64,000 nucleotides of DNA from Lathyrus oleraceus (Eukaryota > Streptophyta > Magnoliopsida > Fabales > Fabaceae). A program made the position numbers and the translations under genes. The stretch spans positions 185,372,184-185,436,183 of the forward strand of contig NC_066585.1 in assembly GCF_024323335.1 (NCBI RefSeq), read 5' to 3'. Positions 12,496 through 23,585 of this stretch are shown here, piece by piece. Each line of letters begins with the position of its first letter. The stretch's first letter is position 1. The notes below the pieces were generated by a model. That model saw only the letters and a list, made by a program, of their open reading frames with translations. It had not been told where the DNA came from and did no database searches.

Positions 12496-13840
12496 CTTTT
12501 CTGTAGCGGGGTATTCGTTACCATTAGAGATATTGACTAAATCCAAGGTAAATCATACAAGTCGAGTCGCCACCGCACTTCTATTTATCCAAAGGAATGG
12601 TTAGAAAGTGAACAAAAACCTAAAAGTTTTATCGAATCAAAAACTAGTAAAAATGTCAGAGATCTGGGTAAGGGGGTTGGTTATGCAATGGGAAGGTATT
12701 AGGCACCCAAAGCATCCTAGGGAGCCCTTTTCACATTTGTTGCAAAGGTTGTTGTTTTTTTTTTGAAAATTTATTTGTGCAAACATGATTAAAGGGATGA
12801 GAAAAGCGTGTATGTTTATCTAATGTACTACTTACTAAAAGAAGGGTCAAAAGAAAATGACTCGCACGGACGTCGCATCCACTGCATACGTATCTCATAT
12901 GAATCTGAGAATCAGAGTCTTCGTAGCTCGGCTACCTATGGGTTAAAGAGGAGTGTGCTCGCTAAGACATCGCGTCTTATGCCTACGTATCTCATCTGGG
13001 ATGAAAATCAGAGCAAAACGTAGTTCGACTAACTATGGGGTAAGGGTTGTGTTTTGGGGTGAACGACGTTACTACGCAATCTACCGGATGCTCGACCTTT
13101 GGAGACTTACTCGCCTGTAGTAGAAGGAGATAACGTGTTTTTAGGAGAAGAAAAATCAATGAGTTTGGGGTGTTTAGGGATGCTCATGCAAAAAGACAGT
13201 CCTAGCTGAAGGAACCGCGCTACCTTAAATGACATGCCACGAGAGGCTATACGAAACCTAAGAAATCGGTAACATGCGGGAAAAGTAAAGGGATCGAGAG
13301 ATCTACCATACGGATAAAGATCCGAAGTAACAACAATTAGATAAATAAGAAACCCAAAGACTCTTCCAAGCTAAACACCATCAAAGAAAGCGAGTCAATA
13401 CAGGTAATCGGAATAGACCTCCAGGTGGTACCCCACAAATAAAGTGGAACACCAAGCAAGCTATCCCTGCAAGAGTATGTGAGCCCTCACAAAAACTCAA
13501 CAAACAGGTTAGAGTAATATGTCGGAATTAGGAGAAAACAATGCCATAACAAACACAAAACAGGTTAGAGCAAACAGGGTAGGGTAATCAAGAGTTGCCC
13601 CCAAATCAAAATGTAACCACATGAATCATGCCATTAAAATTCACAAAAAGCAACCAAGGGTAGGAGGCCTAAACCTCTTGTCAAACACATGCATCAAAAG
13701 GGTATCAAATTCACCCATAATACCTCATACATTCAGAGCATTCAAATTAAAAGCATAAAGTAATGGGAATAAGGCAAACCTGACTGGAGAGATCGAATGA
13801 AATTGAATTGCCCAGTTGGGTTTGCAAAGCACTCTTAGGG

Positions 13841-13848
13841 TTTATATG
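13841..13848 (-). promoter_or_regulatory. Candidate TATA box in Ogre LTR
   Basis: The minus strand reads CATATAAA in the middle of the LTR, followed by ACCCTAAGAGTGC. The position suits a promoter, leaving an R-U5 of about 1.3 kb. There is no other support. Confidence 0.4.
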
Positions 13849-14055
13849 AGAGGGAATTGGTTCTTTGCCGATGAGTTCCCTTCAGTCTCTGGAGGTTGCT
13901 CTGAACTCTGTTAGCTCTTCTCTCACTATCTTTTTCCCTACCAGGGTAATAGGAATAGAATTCTTTTGTTTCACTGAAACTCTGAATTTATAACCTGATT
14001 TTTGTGGACCTGTGGGCTCAAATGAGAGAGGCCCAAGTCCAAAAATTTTCTGTTA

Positions 14056-14089
14056 TATTTTATTTATTTATTTATTTATTTATTTATTT
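14056..14089. repeat. ATTT microsatellite in Ogre LTR
   Basis: About eight tandem ATTT units followed by a T-rich run with CATTTT interruptions to about 14130. Confidence 0.9.
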
Positions 14090-14149
14090 TTTTCATTTTT
14101 TTTCATTTTATTTTTTTTCGTTTTTCGTTTTTTTTAAAACACGTGGGCT

Positions 14150-14251
14150 TCGCCTAGCGAGCATGATAGTTCAAGAAATTCCTCTGAGCGTAGGTGATTC
14201 TGGTGGCTTTTCTTGGGACTCGCTAAGCGACCCATTCTGCTCGCCTAGTGA
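14150..14251. repeat. TCGCCTAGCGA-type dyads in Ogre LTR
   Basis: Dyad-symmetric 11-mers occur at 14150-14160 (TCGCCTAGCGA), 14220-14230 (TCGCTAAGCGA) and 14241-14251 (TCGCCTAGTGA). The last two start exactly 21 bp apart. A related TCGCCCAGCGA occurs in the Athila LTR at 59289 and 59323. Confidence 0.75.
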
Positions 14252-14632
14252 GCATGACAACTCATGAACAAACTTTTGCTCCTTCACGATTAACATTTTA
14301 ACTGACGAATAGACCCCATTTGAACCTGTTGGAAGTATCTCAAGTCATTCCCTTGTGTTGACTGATCATCTAAATAGAACCCACAAAGTGTCTTGGATGA
14401 TACTCAAGCTTCAAACAAAAGATGTTAGTGACACATTTTTGTGCTTTTGGTTAGTAAACAAAAGTAAGAGAAACAATGATGTATAATTCAAGCATGCTTG
14501 GTGATCTCAAACCAATCACAAGGAGTCTCACCCAAAGGCAAAGAGAATCAAGATGCTAAAGATCCTTGAGGCAATGCAAATGCAATGTTATGATGCCATG
14601 AGGGATCTTAGGGTCAAAATTGGGGTCTTATA

Positions 14633-15214
14633 GATAAGTATCAGAAGCTTATGAATAAATACAAGGATTTGAAAAAGGTTCATTTATCTGAGTCGGAAGC
14701 ATAATGTAAGCTTCAGAAATATTTCTCAAGTTTAAATAAAGAAAACTTTATTTTGAAAAACAATAACTTTGTGCTTTAGAGCAAGAGTTCAAAACTTAAG
14801 AAGGAAAATATTTTAGAAGCCTCTACAAAATCTGATGATGTCATAATAAATATGACAAATCCTTCCAGAAATTTCTAGCTAGAAGCCTAAATAGAAGCGT
14901 AATGGATTCAATTATTTATGGCGTAAGTAGAAATGGAACAAGAGGAATTGGTTATGATTTTGATGAAGAATCTACTTTTGAAAAAGATGATAAACCAAAA
15001 ACTCTTCATTCACATTTTGTCCCTTATGGTAAACAAAATGGTGTTGTGCCTAAAGGTAAAACCTTTTCAAAACCTAAGGCTAAAGCAAAAGCTCATTCCC
15101 ATTTCAACTAGGCATACATGTATGACTATCCTGCACAGAAACCCAAGTTTGTCAAAAACTCCGGGAAGACTAACTAAAAAGGACCCAGAAAGTTGTGGGT
15201 ACCTAAGTATATGA
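14633..15214 (+). pseudogene. gag: SIRE-like gag remnant
   Basis: Broken frames give copia Gag C-terminal text: KYQKLMNKYKDLKK, then LSRNGTRGIGYDFDEE-like sequence (open piece 14902-15111) and Lys/Pro-rich PKGKTFSKPKAKAKAH. Several stops and frame changes are present. The Gag N-terminus is missing because the Ogre inserted here. Confidence 0.7.
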
Positions 15215-15239
15215 TAATATATGTTTCAAACATCCTTAG

Positions 15240-18200
15240 CAGCACATTATAGACACCAATCTTGGGACCTGGACTCTAGATGCTCGCGACACATGATGGG
15301 AAGAAAGCATATGTTCTAAAGCCTGGAACTTAATCCTGAAGGCGTCGTTGGTTTAGGAGGTGATCAGAAAGGAAAGGCCATTGGATTCGGAATAGTAGGT
15401 AACGGTTCTCTCCATTCTATTACTAATATTCTTTTAGTTGAAGGATTAATGCATAACCTTCTACCCATAAGTCAATTAAGTGACAATATTTATGGCATTA
15501 TTTTCAACCAAAAGTCATGTAAAGTTGTTAGTCAGAAGGATGGCTCAGTTCTTTTCAATGGAAAGAAGAAGAAAAACATTTACAAAATTAGACTTTCTGA
15601 TTTAAAATGTCAAAACATAAAATGTCTAATGTCCGTAAATGAAGAGCAATGGACGTGGCATATACGATTGAGCCATGTTAGCATGAGAGAGATTTCTCAG
15701 CTAAATAAGCTTAATTTAGTTAGAGGGATGCCAAATCTAAAGTTTGCTTCAGATGCTCTTTGTGAAGCATGTCAGAAAGGAAAGTTTTCTAAAACTTCTT
15801 TCAAAGCAAAAAAAGTTGTTTCCACCTCCAGACCATGGGAACTTCTGTACATTGACCTTTTTGAACTAGTGAAAATTGCTTCTGTCAATGGTAAGAAGTA
15901 TGGACTAGTCATTGTTGATGACTATAGCAGATGGACATGGGTTAAGTTTCTAAGACACACGGATGAGTCACATTCTGTGTTATCTAACTTCTGCTCTCAA
16001 GTGCAAAATGAGAAGGATCTCAGAATTGTTAATGTTAAAAGTGATCATGGTGGAGAATTTGAAAATAAATATTTTGAAAAACTTTTTGATGAAAATGGAA
16101 TTTCCCGTGATTTCTCCATCCCTAGAACTTCACAACAAAATGGAGTTGTAGAGAGAAAGAATAGGATGTTGTAAGAAATGGCCAGAATCATGATCAATGA
16201 GACTAATGTTGCTAAGCACTTTTGGGCAGAGGCAGTCAACACAATGTGTTACATTCATATTATAATCTTTATAAGACCTATTATGGGTAAGACTCCCTAT
16301 GAATTATGGAAGAATCATAAGCCCAATGTTTCATATTTCCATCCTTTTGGATGTGATTGTTTTATTTTGAACACTAAAGAGAATATGAATAAGTTTGATT
16401 CTAAGATACATAGGTGCATCATGTTAGGATAATATAAACGCTCAAAAGGTTATAGAGTATAACATTGAGATATAGATTATTGAAGAATTAATCCATGTCA
16501 GATTCAATGATAAGCTTGACCCTGAAAAGTCAAAGCTAGTTGAGAAGTTTGCAGATATGGAGATCACCTATTCAGGTTCTGAAGGTAAAACTTCAGAAGC
16601 AAAAGATGCTGAGGACAAAGACTCTGAAGCTACTCAATTATAAGTTGTTAAAGTTCAGACTCCTGTGAGGAAGCACATACAAAGATATTCATATTCTAAA
16701 GAATTGATTATGGCCAATAAATTTGAACAATCATAACCAGATCTTCATCCAAACCTTCTGAAGAGACGCTTCTTGGTTTGGTGTCCCTGATAGAGCCTAC
16801 ATCAGTTGATGAAGCACTTGTGGACACAGTGGATTCTGCATATGCAATCAGAACTCAATCAATTGTCCAGAAATGATGTATGGGATCTTGTGCCAAGACC
16901 TAAAGGAACTCATGTCATTGGTATAAAGTGGATCTTCAGAAACAAGTTGAACGAACTATAAAAGGTAGTAAGAAACAAGGTCATACTAGTTGCACAAGGT
17001 CTTAGTCATCAAGAGGGGATTAAATATACATAAACCTTTGCACCAGTTTCTAGGTTAGAGTCTATTCGTCTCTTAATTTCCTTTATTGTTAATTATAACA
17101 TCATCCTGTATCAGATGGATGTTAAGAGTTCATTTCTGAATGGTTACATAACTGAAGAAGTGTATGTACACAAACCTCTTGGTTTTGAAAATCATAAAAA
17201 CCAATATTTTGTTTTCAAACTTAAAAAATCATTAGTATAGTCTGAAACAAGCTCCTAGAGCATGGTATGAAAGACTAGGCAATTTTCTTTTAGAAAATGA
17301 TTTCACCAGAGGGAAGGTTGATACAACTTTGTTCTATATTACATTAAAAAATGATATCCTTGTTCTTCAAACCTACGTGGATGATATCATATTTGGTTAT
17401 GCTAATGTTGCTTTGTGTAATGAATTCTTAAGTCTATGCAGGCAGAATTTGAGATGAGCCTGACGGAAGAACTCAAGTTCTTTCTGGGAATTCAGATTAA
17501 TCAAAGTCCAGAAGGAATATATATTCATCATAGTAAACACACTAAAGAACTTATGAAGAATTTTGACATGTCAGAATGCAAGATAGTAAATACTCATATG
17601 CATCCTACATGTATCCTTGAGAAGGATGAGGTAAGTGCAAAGGTAGAGAAAAAGGTATTCAGAGGTATGATTGGTTCTCTCTTATACTTAACTGCTTCTA
17701 GACATGACATTTTATTTAATGTCTGTTTGTGTGCTCTCTTCCAATCAGATCCTAGAGAATCCAACTTAATTTCTATTAAGAGGGTCTTCAGGTATCTGAA
17801 AGTTACTATTAACCTTGGCTTGTGTTATAGAAAATCAAAAGATTATGAGCTAGTAGGTTATTATGATGCTGATTATGCTGGAGATAGACTAGAAAGAAAA
17901 AGCACCTCTGGAAGCTGTCAGTTTCTGGGAAACAACTTGATTTCATGGTCCAACAAGAGACAATCAACCATATCACTATCAATTGTTAAAGCTAAATACA
18001 TTACAACTTCTGGATGCAACACTCAGATTCTCTGGATGAAAAGTCAGTTAGAAGATTTTTAGATATATGAGAGTAACATTCTTATTCTCTGTGATAATAC
18101 TTATGCTATTTGTTTATCTAAGAATCCCATTTTGCATTCTAGAGCTAAACATATTGAGATTAAACATCACTTTATACGTGACTAAGTTTAGAAGGGAAGT

Positions 18201-18320
18201 TTAAACTTAAAATTTATTGACACAGACCATCAATGGGTTGATATCTTTACAAAACCCCTTGTTGAAGATAGATTTGTTTTCATTCTGAAGAATTTAAAAA
18301 CGGATTTATTTCCAGAATGA
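15240..18320 (+). pseudogene. pol: SIRE-like pol: protease, integrase, RT, RNase H, many breaks
   Basis: The protease active-site region is visible near 15272 but reads LDSRCSRHM, with Arg where copia proteases have Gly. The GAG-pre-integrase and integrase piece (15449-16174) has WHIRLSHVSMREIS, CEACQKGKF, IDLFELVK, KSDHGGEFEN and QQNGVVERKN, then a stop. Integrase continues from 16178 (MARIMINETNVAKHFW). RT remnants run from about 16870 (VWDLVPRPKGTHVIG) with stops and shifts. From 17436 the RT C-terminus and RNase H are open (FFLGIQINQSPEGIYIHHSK; YYDADYAGDRLERKSTSGSC) up to a stop at 18060. The tail [16 protein letters not shown] and WVDIFTKPL follows. Clearly inactive. Confidence 0.9.
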
Positions 18321-18689
18321 AAAAGATGATTATCTCAGAATGTTTAATTTCTCAGAATGGTTTAATGAGACTCTGAGATACTTTGACTCTGAAGATTTAA
18401 GTCTTCTGAAGTGAGAAGGTTCATAAGTTCAAAAGTATCTAGTCAGAACTTCTTTGATTAAATGTTCTTTCTTCTGGATACTGAACAATTTTTGTATTAA
18501 ATAGCTGTCAATTGGTCTTGGTTAGTGGAACAGTTTTAAAGACAATTGTCTTAGAAACCAGAATCGTTTCTGAATGGCTGAGTGACACATTAGGTGAATA
18601 AATTTCTTGGGATTAGGTAAAATCTTCATGCTTTACCCCTTGTCAGATTTTGTGCACTAATCAAGATTTTAATCATGACTGCAAAACCC

Positions 18690-18697
18690 TTATATAA
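18690..18697 (+). promoter_or_regulatory. Candidate internal TATA box before the env-like ORF
   Basis: TTATATAA lies 106 bp upstream of the ATG at 18803, followed by a C/T-rich leader (CACTTCACTCACTTCACAC...). About 480 bp of non-coding sequence separate pol from this ORF. The layout looks like an ordinary plant promoter and 5' leader, but this is inference from spacing only. Confidence 0.45.
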
Positions 18698-18802
18698 CCC
18701 CACTTCACTCACTTCACACACTTTCGATACATTCAATTCCTACAATTTCTCTCTTTTAAGCCTAAAACTCTCTACATCCTAAACCTTTGTTCTTCATCAA
18801 TA

Positions 18803-20452
18803 ATGGCTTCTAAAAAATAACAATAATCTGCTCAACAAGAACAAGTTAAACAACAACTGGTTGTAACTGCTCAAAAAGTTGTTCGTAGGTCGTCTTCATC
18901 ACCAGTACAACAACAACAAACTCCTCATATCTTTCAAACTAGTTCTTCAAAATCTGCTTTAGGATCTGCTCAAGTTGTGTTCTCTGAAGAACCTTATGAA
19001 ACCCTTGAACTCACATTAACTACTCTTGCAAAAGAATTGTAAGTTCTTTATGAAATAATGGTTGATTTTGATAATTTGAAGGATAATGGTTTTGATTGTT
19101 TGAATGCTGTTAAGATTCAAGGTCGGGAGAACTATTTTGAGCGTCTTCAAGGTCCAGTTTTCTTTAAGCTAGTTAGATAATTTTGGACTCATGCCAAGAC
19201 CTCAATTTTCCAGGTTACTTCTTTCGCTATGGTAAAGAAGATTGTCATAACTGAGAAGTTGATTACCAAACTCATTGGACACAATGGGTATAGAACAAGA
19301 TGTAATCAAATGGTGGAAAGAAAGTCTGATCTGATTGAGATTTCAAATGTGATTTTCACTTATGGAGTTCACTCCAACAAGATCAAGGATCTTCTACCTC
19401 ATCTGAGGATCTGGGCAAGAATTCTTCTAGGGTGTGTTTATCACCGAAAATCAACGAACTATGTAGACTACATCAATGATGACCAAGAATATGTCCTCTA
19501 TTATATTGCTTCTAAGAAGAAGGTGAACCTTTATGCACTTCTCTTTCATTACTTAAGGGATATGGTGAAGGAAACCAGAGATGGTAGCAAGAAAAAGAGA
19601 AATTGGATTCCCCTTGGAAGGATGATATCAAATATTATGATGGAAAGTAAGTTGATAGACTATCTAGCAGAAGCTCAAATAACCATAGAGCTGAAACCCC
19701 AGGTTGGAAGGATGTTAAATTCCATAAGTGTGAAGAACATGGGCCTTATACTTGAATTGATTAGCGTCCCTACTAAAATTTCTAAGGAGGTTATCTCCAA
19801 CAGAAGGATCCCTGTAAAAGATTTTAGAATCTTCATAATGCACGATCCTCTGAGTGTCTTGATAGAATATATTGATAGCTGTCAAGTAGGTGCCCAAAAC
19901 AGAGATTTTGAACTTTTGAGGAAGAGGAAGAAATCTAAGAAGCATTCTGATAGAATTGTTAAGAAGGCTAAGACTTCTAGTTCTGCTATGAGGACTCTAA
20001 ATCTCTCTGAAGTGTGTACTCTATGTAACAACTTCAGAAGATGGATTGACTTCAGCTCCAGGGAGTTGGAATATATGTGCCTAAAGGAGACTCAAAGGAA
20101 CTTTCATGCCATATTCTCTAGTATTGTTGAACCTTTGCCTCAAAAGGTTCCACTAAAACTTCTTCTCCCTGCACCAGAAATGATTCATACTCCTCAAGAA
20201 ACTCTATCAGGATAGCTGACTCTTGTTACTTTTGAGAAGTCTTTTGAGGTTAGTATTGTATCAGGAGTAACGAAGACTTTGGTTTCTGAAGAAGTTATTC
20301 TAAAGACACTATAAGTGCTTAAGGCTGAGAATAATATGGTCAGAGAAAGGTTGGACGGGCAGGATGAGATGTTCAAGGCTCAAGATGGAACAAACACCAA
20401 GGTTGAAGGGATGTTTCAAGCTATCTTAGCAAGACTCCCAACCCCTTCTTAA
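18803..20452 (+). pseudogene. SIRE env-like third ORF, degenerate
   Basis: The frame starts ATGGCTTCTAAAAAATAA, so a stop occurs at codon 6. The frame then resumes with Gln/Ser-rich sequence, and further stops lie near 19040 and 19180. The longest open part is 19229-20215, with LPHLRIWARILLGCVYHRKS, YVLYYIASKKKVNLYALLFHYLRD and KSKKHSDRIVKKAK. A stop at 20213 is followed by a short coiled tail ending LPTPS. Position after pol, length and the pattern 'long soluble middle then Lys-rich stretch' match the env-like ORF of SIRE elements. Its function as an envelope is unproven; no signal peptide or membrane segment is evident. It could instead be a captured host gene. Confidence 0.7.
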
Positions 20453-20828
20453 ACCTTAGTGTTTTTAAAACTTGTTGCTTTCTTAGTTTAAGCTTTTGTC
20501 TTTCTGATTTTGTACCTCTACTTTTCTAAATGAAATGAGATTCTGTTTGGTTTTTAATTTGTATTATTCTTTCTTTTTTATTGATGACAAATGGTGAGAA
20601 AAGTGATTGATTTTAATATACCTATTTCTGACTCTAACACCCAAACATGTCTTTAATATTCTTATTTCTGACTCTGGTAACTTTGAATAAGTTCATCAAT
20701 TTTCAAGTTAACCAAGTTTTTCAGGAGTTAGGATATTTATCAGAAGACATTAACCTAGTTGAAGGCTTTAACGAAGTTTATTTAAGTTCAAGTTAACCAC
20801 ATGTATATAATTTTTGAACCAGATAAAG

Positions 20829-20931
20829 TTCTGAACAAGGCATATACAAGTTCTGATAATAACCAGGCGTATACAAGTTCTGATAACAACCAAGCATATA
20901 TGACTTCTGACAAATCATGCTTTGATACAAG
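20829..20931 (+). repeat. ~27-bp tandem repeat
   Basis: Four units starting TTCTGA at 20829, 20851, 20878 and 20905; three are 27 bp, the first is 22 bp. Typical core is ACCARGCRTATA. They lie downstream of the env-like ORF, probably in the element's 3' region. Confidence 0.75.
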
Positions 20932-21084
20932 GCATAACCATACTTTTTGATACTCACCTATCACTATCACGTTATAAATATAAGTGTTAGCTTTCTAACG
21001 CTTCAAACATCACGTCATTTAGGTATACGGATCAAAAGTTATTGCCAAAATCGCCGAACAGTGCAAAACAACATTCTGGCAGTT

Positions 21085-21241
21085 ATAGGTCGGCACATAA
21101 CATCTATAGGTCATCACATAACATCTATAGGTCCGCACATATCCTACATTTTTAAAGCATGTACGTTATGTCCTATGTGCTGACTGCATGTGTCGACCTA
21201 TGACATATACAGGTCGGCACATGACCTTTCTAGATCGACTT
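21085..21241. repeat. 21-bp repeat and AGGTCGGCAC dyads
   Basis: Three tandem 21-bp units (21085, 21106, 21127) contain AGGTCGGCAC, AGGTCATCAC and AGGTCCGCAC. Further on, GTGTCGACCT (21190-21199) faces its near-perfect reverse complement AGGTCGGCAC (21211-21220) with an 11-bp spacer. AGATCGACTT follows another 21 bp on at 21232. Whether this is the SIRE-like LTR or a separate repeat is unclear. Confidence 0.8.
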
Positions 21242-21761
21242 AAAATACAAAATTTTCCCAAAAATCAGTTTTTAAACCATTCGAACACTCCCTCATGTGC
21301 CAGAAACTTATGCTACAAAAGTCCATCAAATAAAATTCAATTTCTCATGATTATAGCTTCCTAATTCATCAATTACTCCATAGTTTTCATGAATCAATAT
21401 CATATTATAACACATCATCATACTCATCATCTCTAATTCACCAAATAACGGAAATCAAGGATAAAACCTTTAAACATCAATCAATGGTATAACATCATCA
21501 ACAACATTAAATAAACATATGCATACATATGATACAATCTTTTTATCGTAATTATTAGATAATTTATTATATGTCATTCAAAATACAATCTTTTTTTAAA
21601 TATAATACAAAAGTATTTTGATGAAATTAAATAAATTAGGAGTGAGAGGATAATAGTTAAAATATGAGGTAAAGTTTTTGTTCAGAACCCATTTAAAAAG
21701 AAAATTGCAAATTCATATTTTTGGATCAAAGGAGATAGTAACTATAGTATATACACCCATC

Positions 21762-22760
21762 TAGGGGTGTGCAAAAAAACCGGTTATTCATAACCAAATT
21801 GATATCCAAATTGTTCCACTTTTAAAAACTTAAATCAAATGCTAAAATAAGAATTTGGGTATCCATTTTGTTATCCAAATATAAACCGTTACCTATTATA
21901 AAAGTTTGGTTTTGTTATTGAGTATCCAAATTTTATTATGCCTTAAATTTTTATATTTTTCTATTTTCATGTTTTATCGTATTATAAATTAATTTTATAT
22001 TTAAAATTATTTTTAATTTTATAAAAAAATTATTTTAAAATTAATATTCAATTTTTTTTTCTTTTCACGAAAAATATTATATTCGGATTTCTTTTCAAAA
22101 AAGTTATATTTGATATTTTTTTTTCAAATAAAATTATTATTTTCTTCTAAATAAAAAAATATTTTGTATTTTTTCAGTGAAAAAATTTAGATTTTTTTTG
22201 ATAATTTTTTTAATTTTTAAAAAGGTTATTTTTTCAAATTTTTAGAATAAAAAAACTTTTATTTTCAGAAAAAAAATTAAAAAAAATATTTTTTTTTCAG
22301 ATTTATTTATTTATTTTTGATTTCCAATTTTTTTCAATTATTTTTATTTTTGGGAATAATTTATTTTTTAAGATTTTCTTTTTCATTTTCAGAATATAAT
22401 TTTATTATTTTCAACTTTTTTTTGATATTTTTTTTCTTTTTTTTTAATATTTGTTATTTTATTTTTTCTTTTTTTAATTATTTTTTTGTATGTTTTTTAA
22501 GTTTAAAAAAAAGTATTTTAAAACTTCATAAAATTTATTTATGTTTTTAAATTTAAAAACTAATATTAAATTAAAGAAAATAAAATTTAAATTAAATTAA
22601 ATAATTTTGATTAAAATCAAAACCTATTTAAAACCGGTTTTAAACCAGTTCGGAATCGATTTAGAATTTTAAATTGATTTTTGTGAGGAGTGGTTTGGTT
22701 TATAAACCATAACCATAAGAATGAATTTGTTTATATTAAATGGTATCATGCACACCCCTA
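21762..22760. mobile_element. Non-autonomous hAT-type element (MITE-like), 999 bp
   Basis: Perfect 12-bp terminal inverted repeats TAGGGGTGTGCA (21762-21773) and TGCACACCCCTA (22749-22760). Flanking 8-bp direct repeats are CACCCATC (21754-21761) and CACCCACC (22761-22768), 7 of 8 matching. An 8-bp target duplication and TIRs of this form are typical of hAT elements. The inside is extremely A/T-rich with no transposase frame, and AACCGGTT-type text occurs just inside both ends. Confidence 0.85.
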
Positions 22761-22768
22761 CACCCACC

Positions 22769-23179
22769 TAATCTTTAATATTTTGAAAATCAATTTTGTT
22801 AGTCATATTGATCGTTTCTATTAAATTTTATAAAAAAAACTATTAAGTTACGCGTACGTGATATGTTAACAAGTATTATTTTAATTATATGGAAGGATTA
22901 ATTCCCACCTTATGACAAAACAAGATTTGCAGTACTTTCATATACATAACAACTTTGCAAATGGAAAAGATGGGCATGCCTCGATACAGCAAGTGGACAT
23001 AATTTCAGGAACTTAACATTACATTAATTTTTGCACTGTAATTATTTATTTGCAATGTTATGATATATGGATTTATAACCTGGATGATGCGGCCCTTAGT
23101 TTTTCACATTGCACTTCATTATACAGGTTTATAAAAGTTTTATATTATAGAAATTAACTTGAAAAATATATTGTATTTT
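22769..23179. other. A/T-rich intergenic DNA, nothing recognised
   Basis: No coding frame, repeat pair or RNA gene was recognised between the hAT-type element and the copia fragment. Confidence 0.5.
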
Positions 23180-23585
23180 TATAATGATATATTTTTTAGG
23201 ATTTGAAAATAGAATCAACCATAACCAACCTTGAAAATATGATCAACCTTAATAAATCCTAACAAACTAATAAGAATTCTAATAAACCTTAACAAATTAA
23301 TAAATTTATCTCTAATACTCCCCCTTAAGTTGGAGAGTGGGGATTATGAACATCCAACTTGAACATGAGGTCTTGAAAAACTTGCAAGCATTTTGTTGTT
23401 TGGTAGGCAAGTAGAGTTGTGCTTATGGCGCCTGATTGAATGTGTTCCCTGATAAAATGACAGTCAATTTCAATGTGCTTTGTTCTTTCATGGAAGATCG
23501 GGTTTGTAGCTATAGTTTTTCCTTTAATCACACTAAGTAACATTAATAAATAGGGGTATTTGGTTGTGTCAAAGTAGATACTCAT
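23180..23585 (-). mobile_element. 3' fragment of a Ty1-copia element (RNase H tail, PPT, LTR start)
   Basis: The minus strand encodes the end of a copia RNase H (FHERTKHIEIDCHFIREHIQSGA, then FQDLMFKLDVHNPHSPT). After the stop comes a purine tract (TTAAGGGGGAG near 23323) and then TATTAGAG..., the likely LTR start, running to about 23180. One internal rearrangement alters the LADIF-type motif. Upstream pol sequence is missing. Confidence 0.75.

Larger units (their letters stand above)
1..14632 (-). mobile_element. Ogre/Tat-lineage Ty3-gypsy retrotransposon, nearly complete
   Basis: Read on the minus strand the order is 5' LTR (14632-12502), tRNA-type PBS, ORF1, gag-protease, a short intron, RT/RNase H, a second (archaeal-type) RNase H, integrase, a long repetitive 3' untranslated region, PPT and the first 19 bases of the 3' LTR. 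ORF1 ahead of gag, the intron between protease and RT, and the extra RNase H before integrase are known hallmarks of Ogre/Tat elements. About 14.6 kb lie in the window; a 3' LTR as long as the 5' one would bring the total to roughly 16.7 kb. Four in-frame stops in gag-pol make this copy non-autonomous. It sits inside the gag region of a SIRE-like copia element, so the rest of that host element should lie left of the window. Confidence 0.93.
12502..14632 (-). repeat. Ogre 5' LTR, 2131 bp
   Basis: On the plus strand it starts TGTAGCGGGGTATTCG and ends GGGGTCTTATA, so on the minus strand it begins TATAAGACCCC (canonical TG changed to TA) and ends in ...CTACA before the PBS. It contains an ATTT microsatellite, a candidate TATA box and TCGCCTAGCGA-type dyads, annotated separately. 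Confidence 0.9.
14633..21241 (+). mobile_element. SIRE-like Ty1-copia retrotransposon, 5' part displaced, degenerate
   Basis: Directly after the Ogre end, plus-strand sequence continues with copia gag, protease, integrase, RT and RNase H fragments, then a third ORF. A third ORF after pol is characteristic of the SIRE/Sirevirus group. The 5' LTR and gag start should lie left of the window, beyond the Ogre. A purine-rich stretch at 20587-20601 (ACAAATGGTGAGAAA) is a possible decayed PPT, after which short tandem repeats probably belong to its 3' LTR or untranslated region. The right boundary is not defined. Confidence 0.75.

Noticed and set aside
22317..22550. 77-residue frame rich in Phe/Ile/Leu
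   Set aside because: Product of a T-rich stretch within the hAT-type element; composition only.
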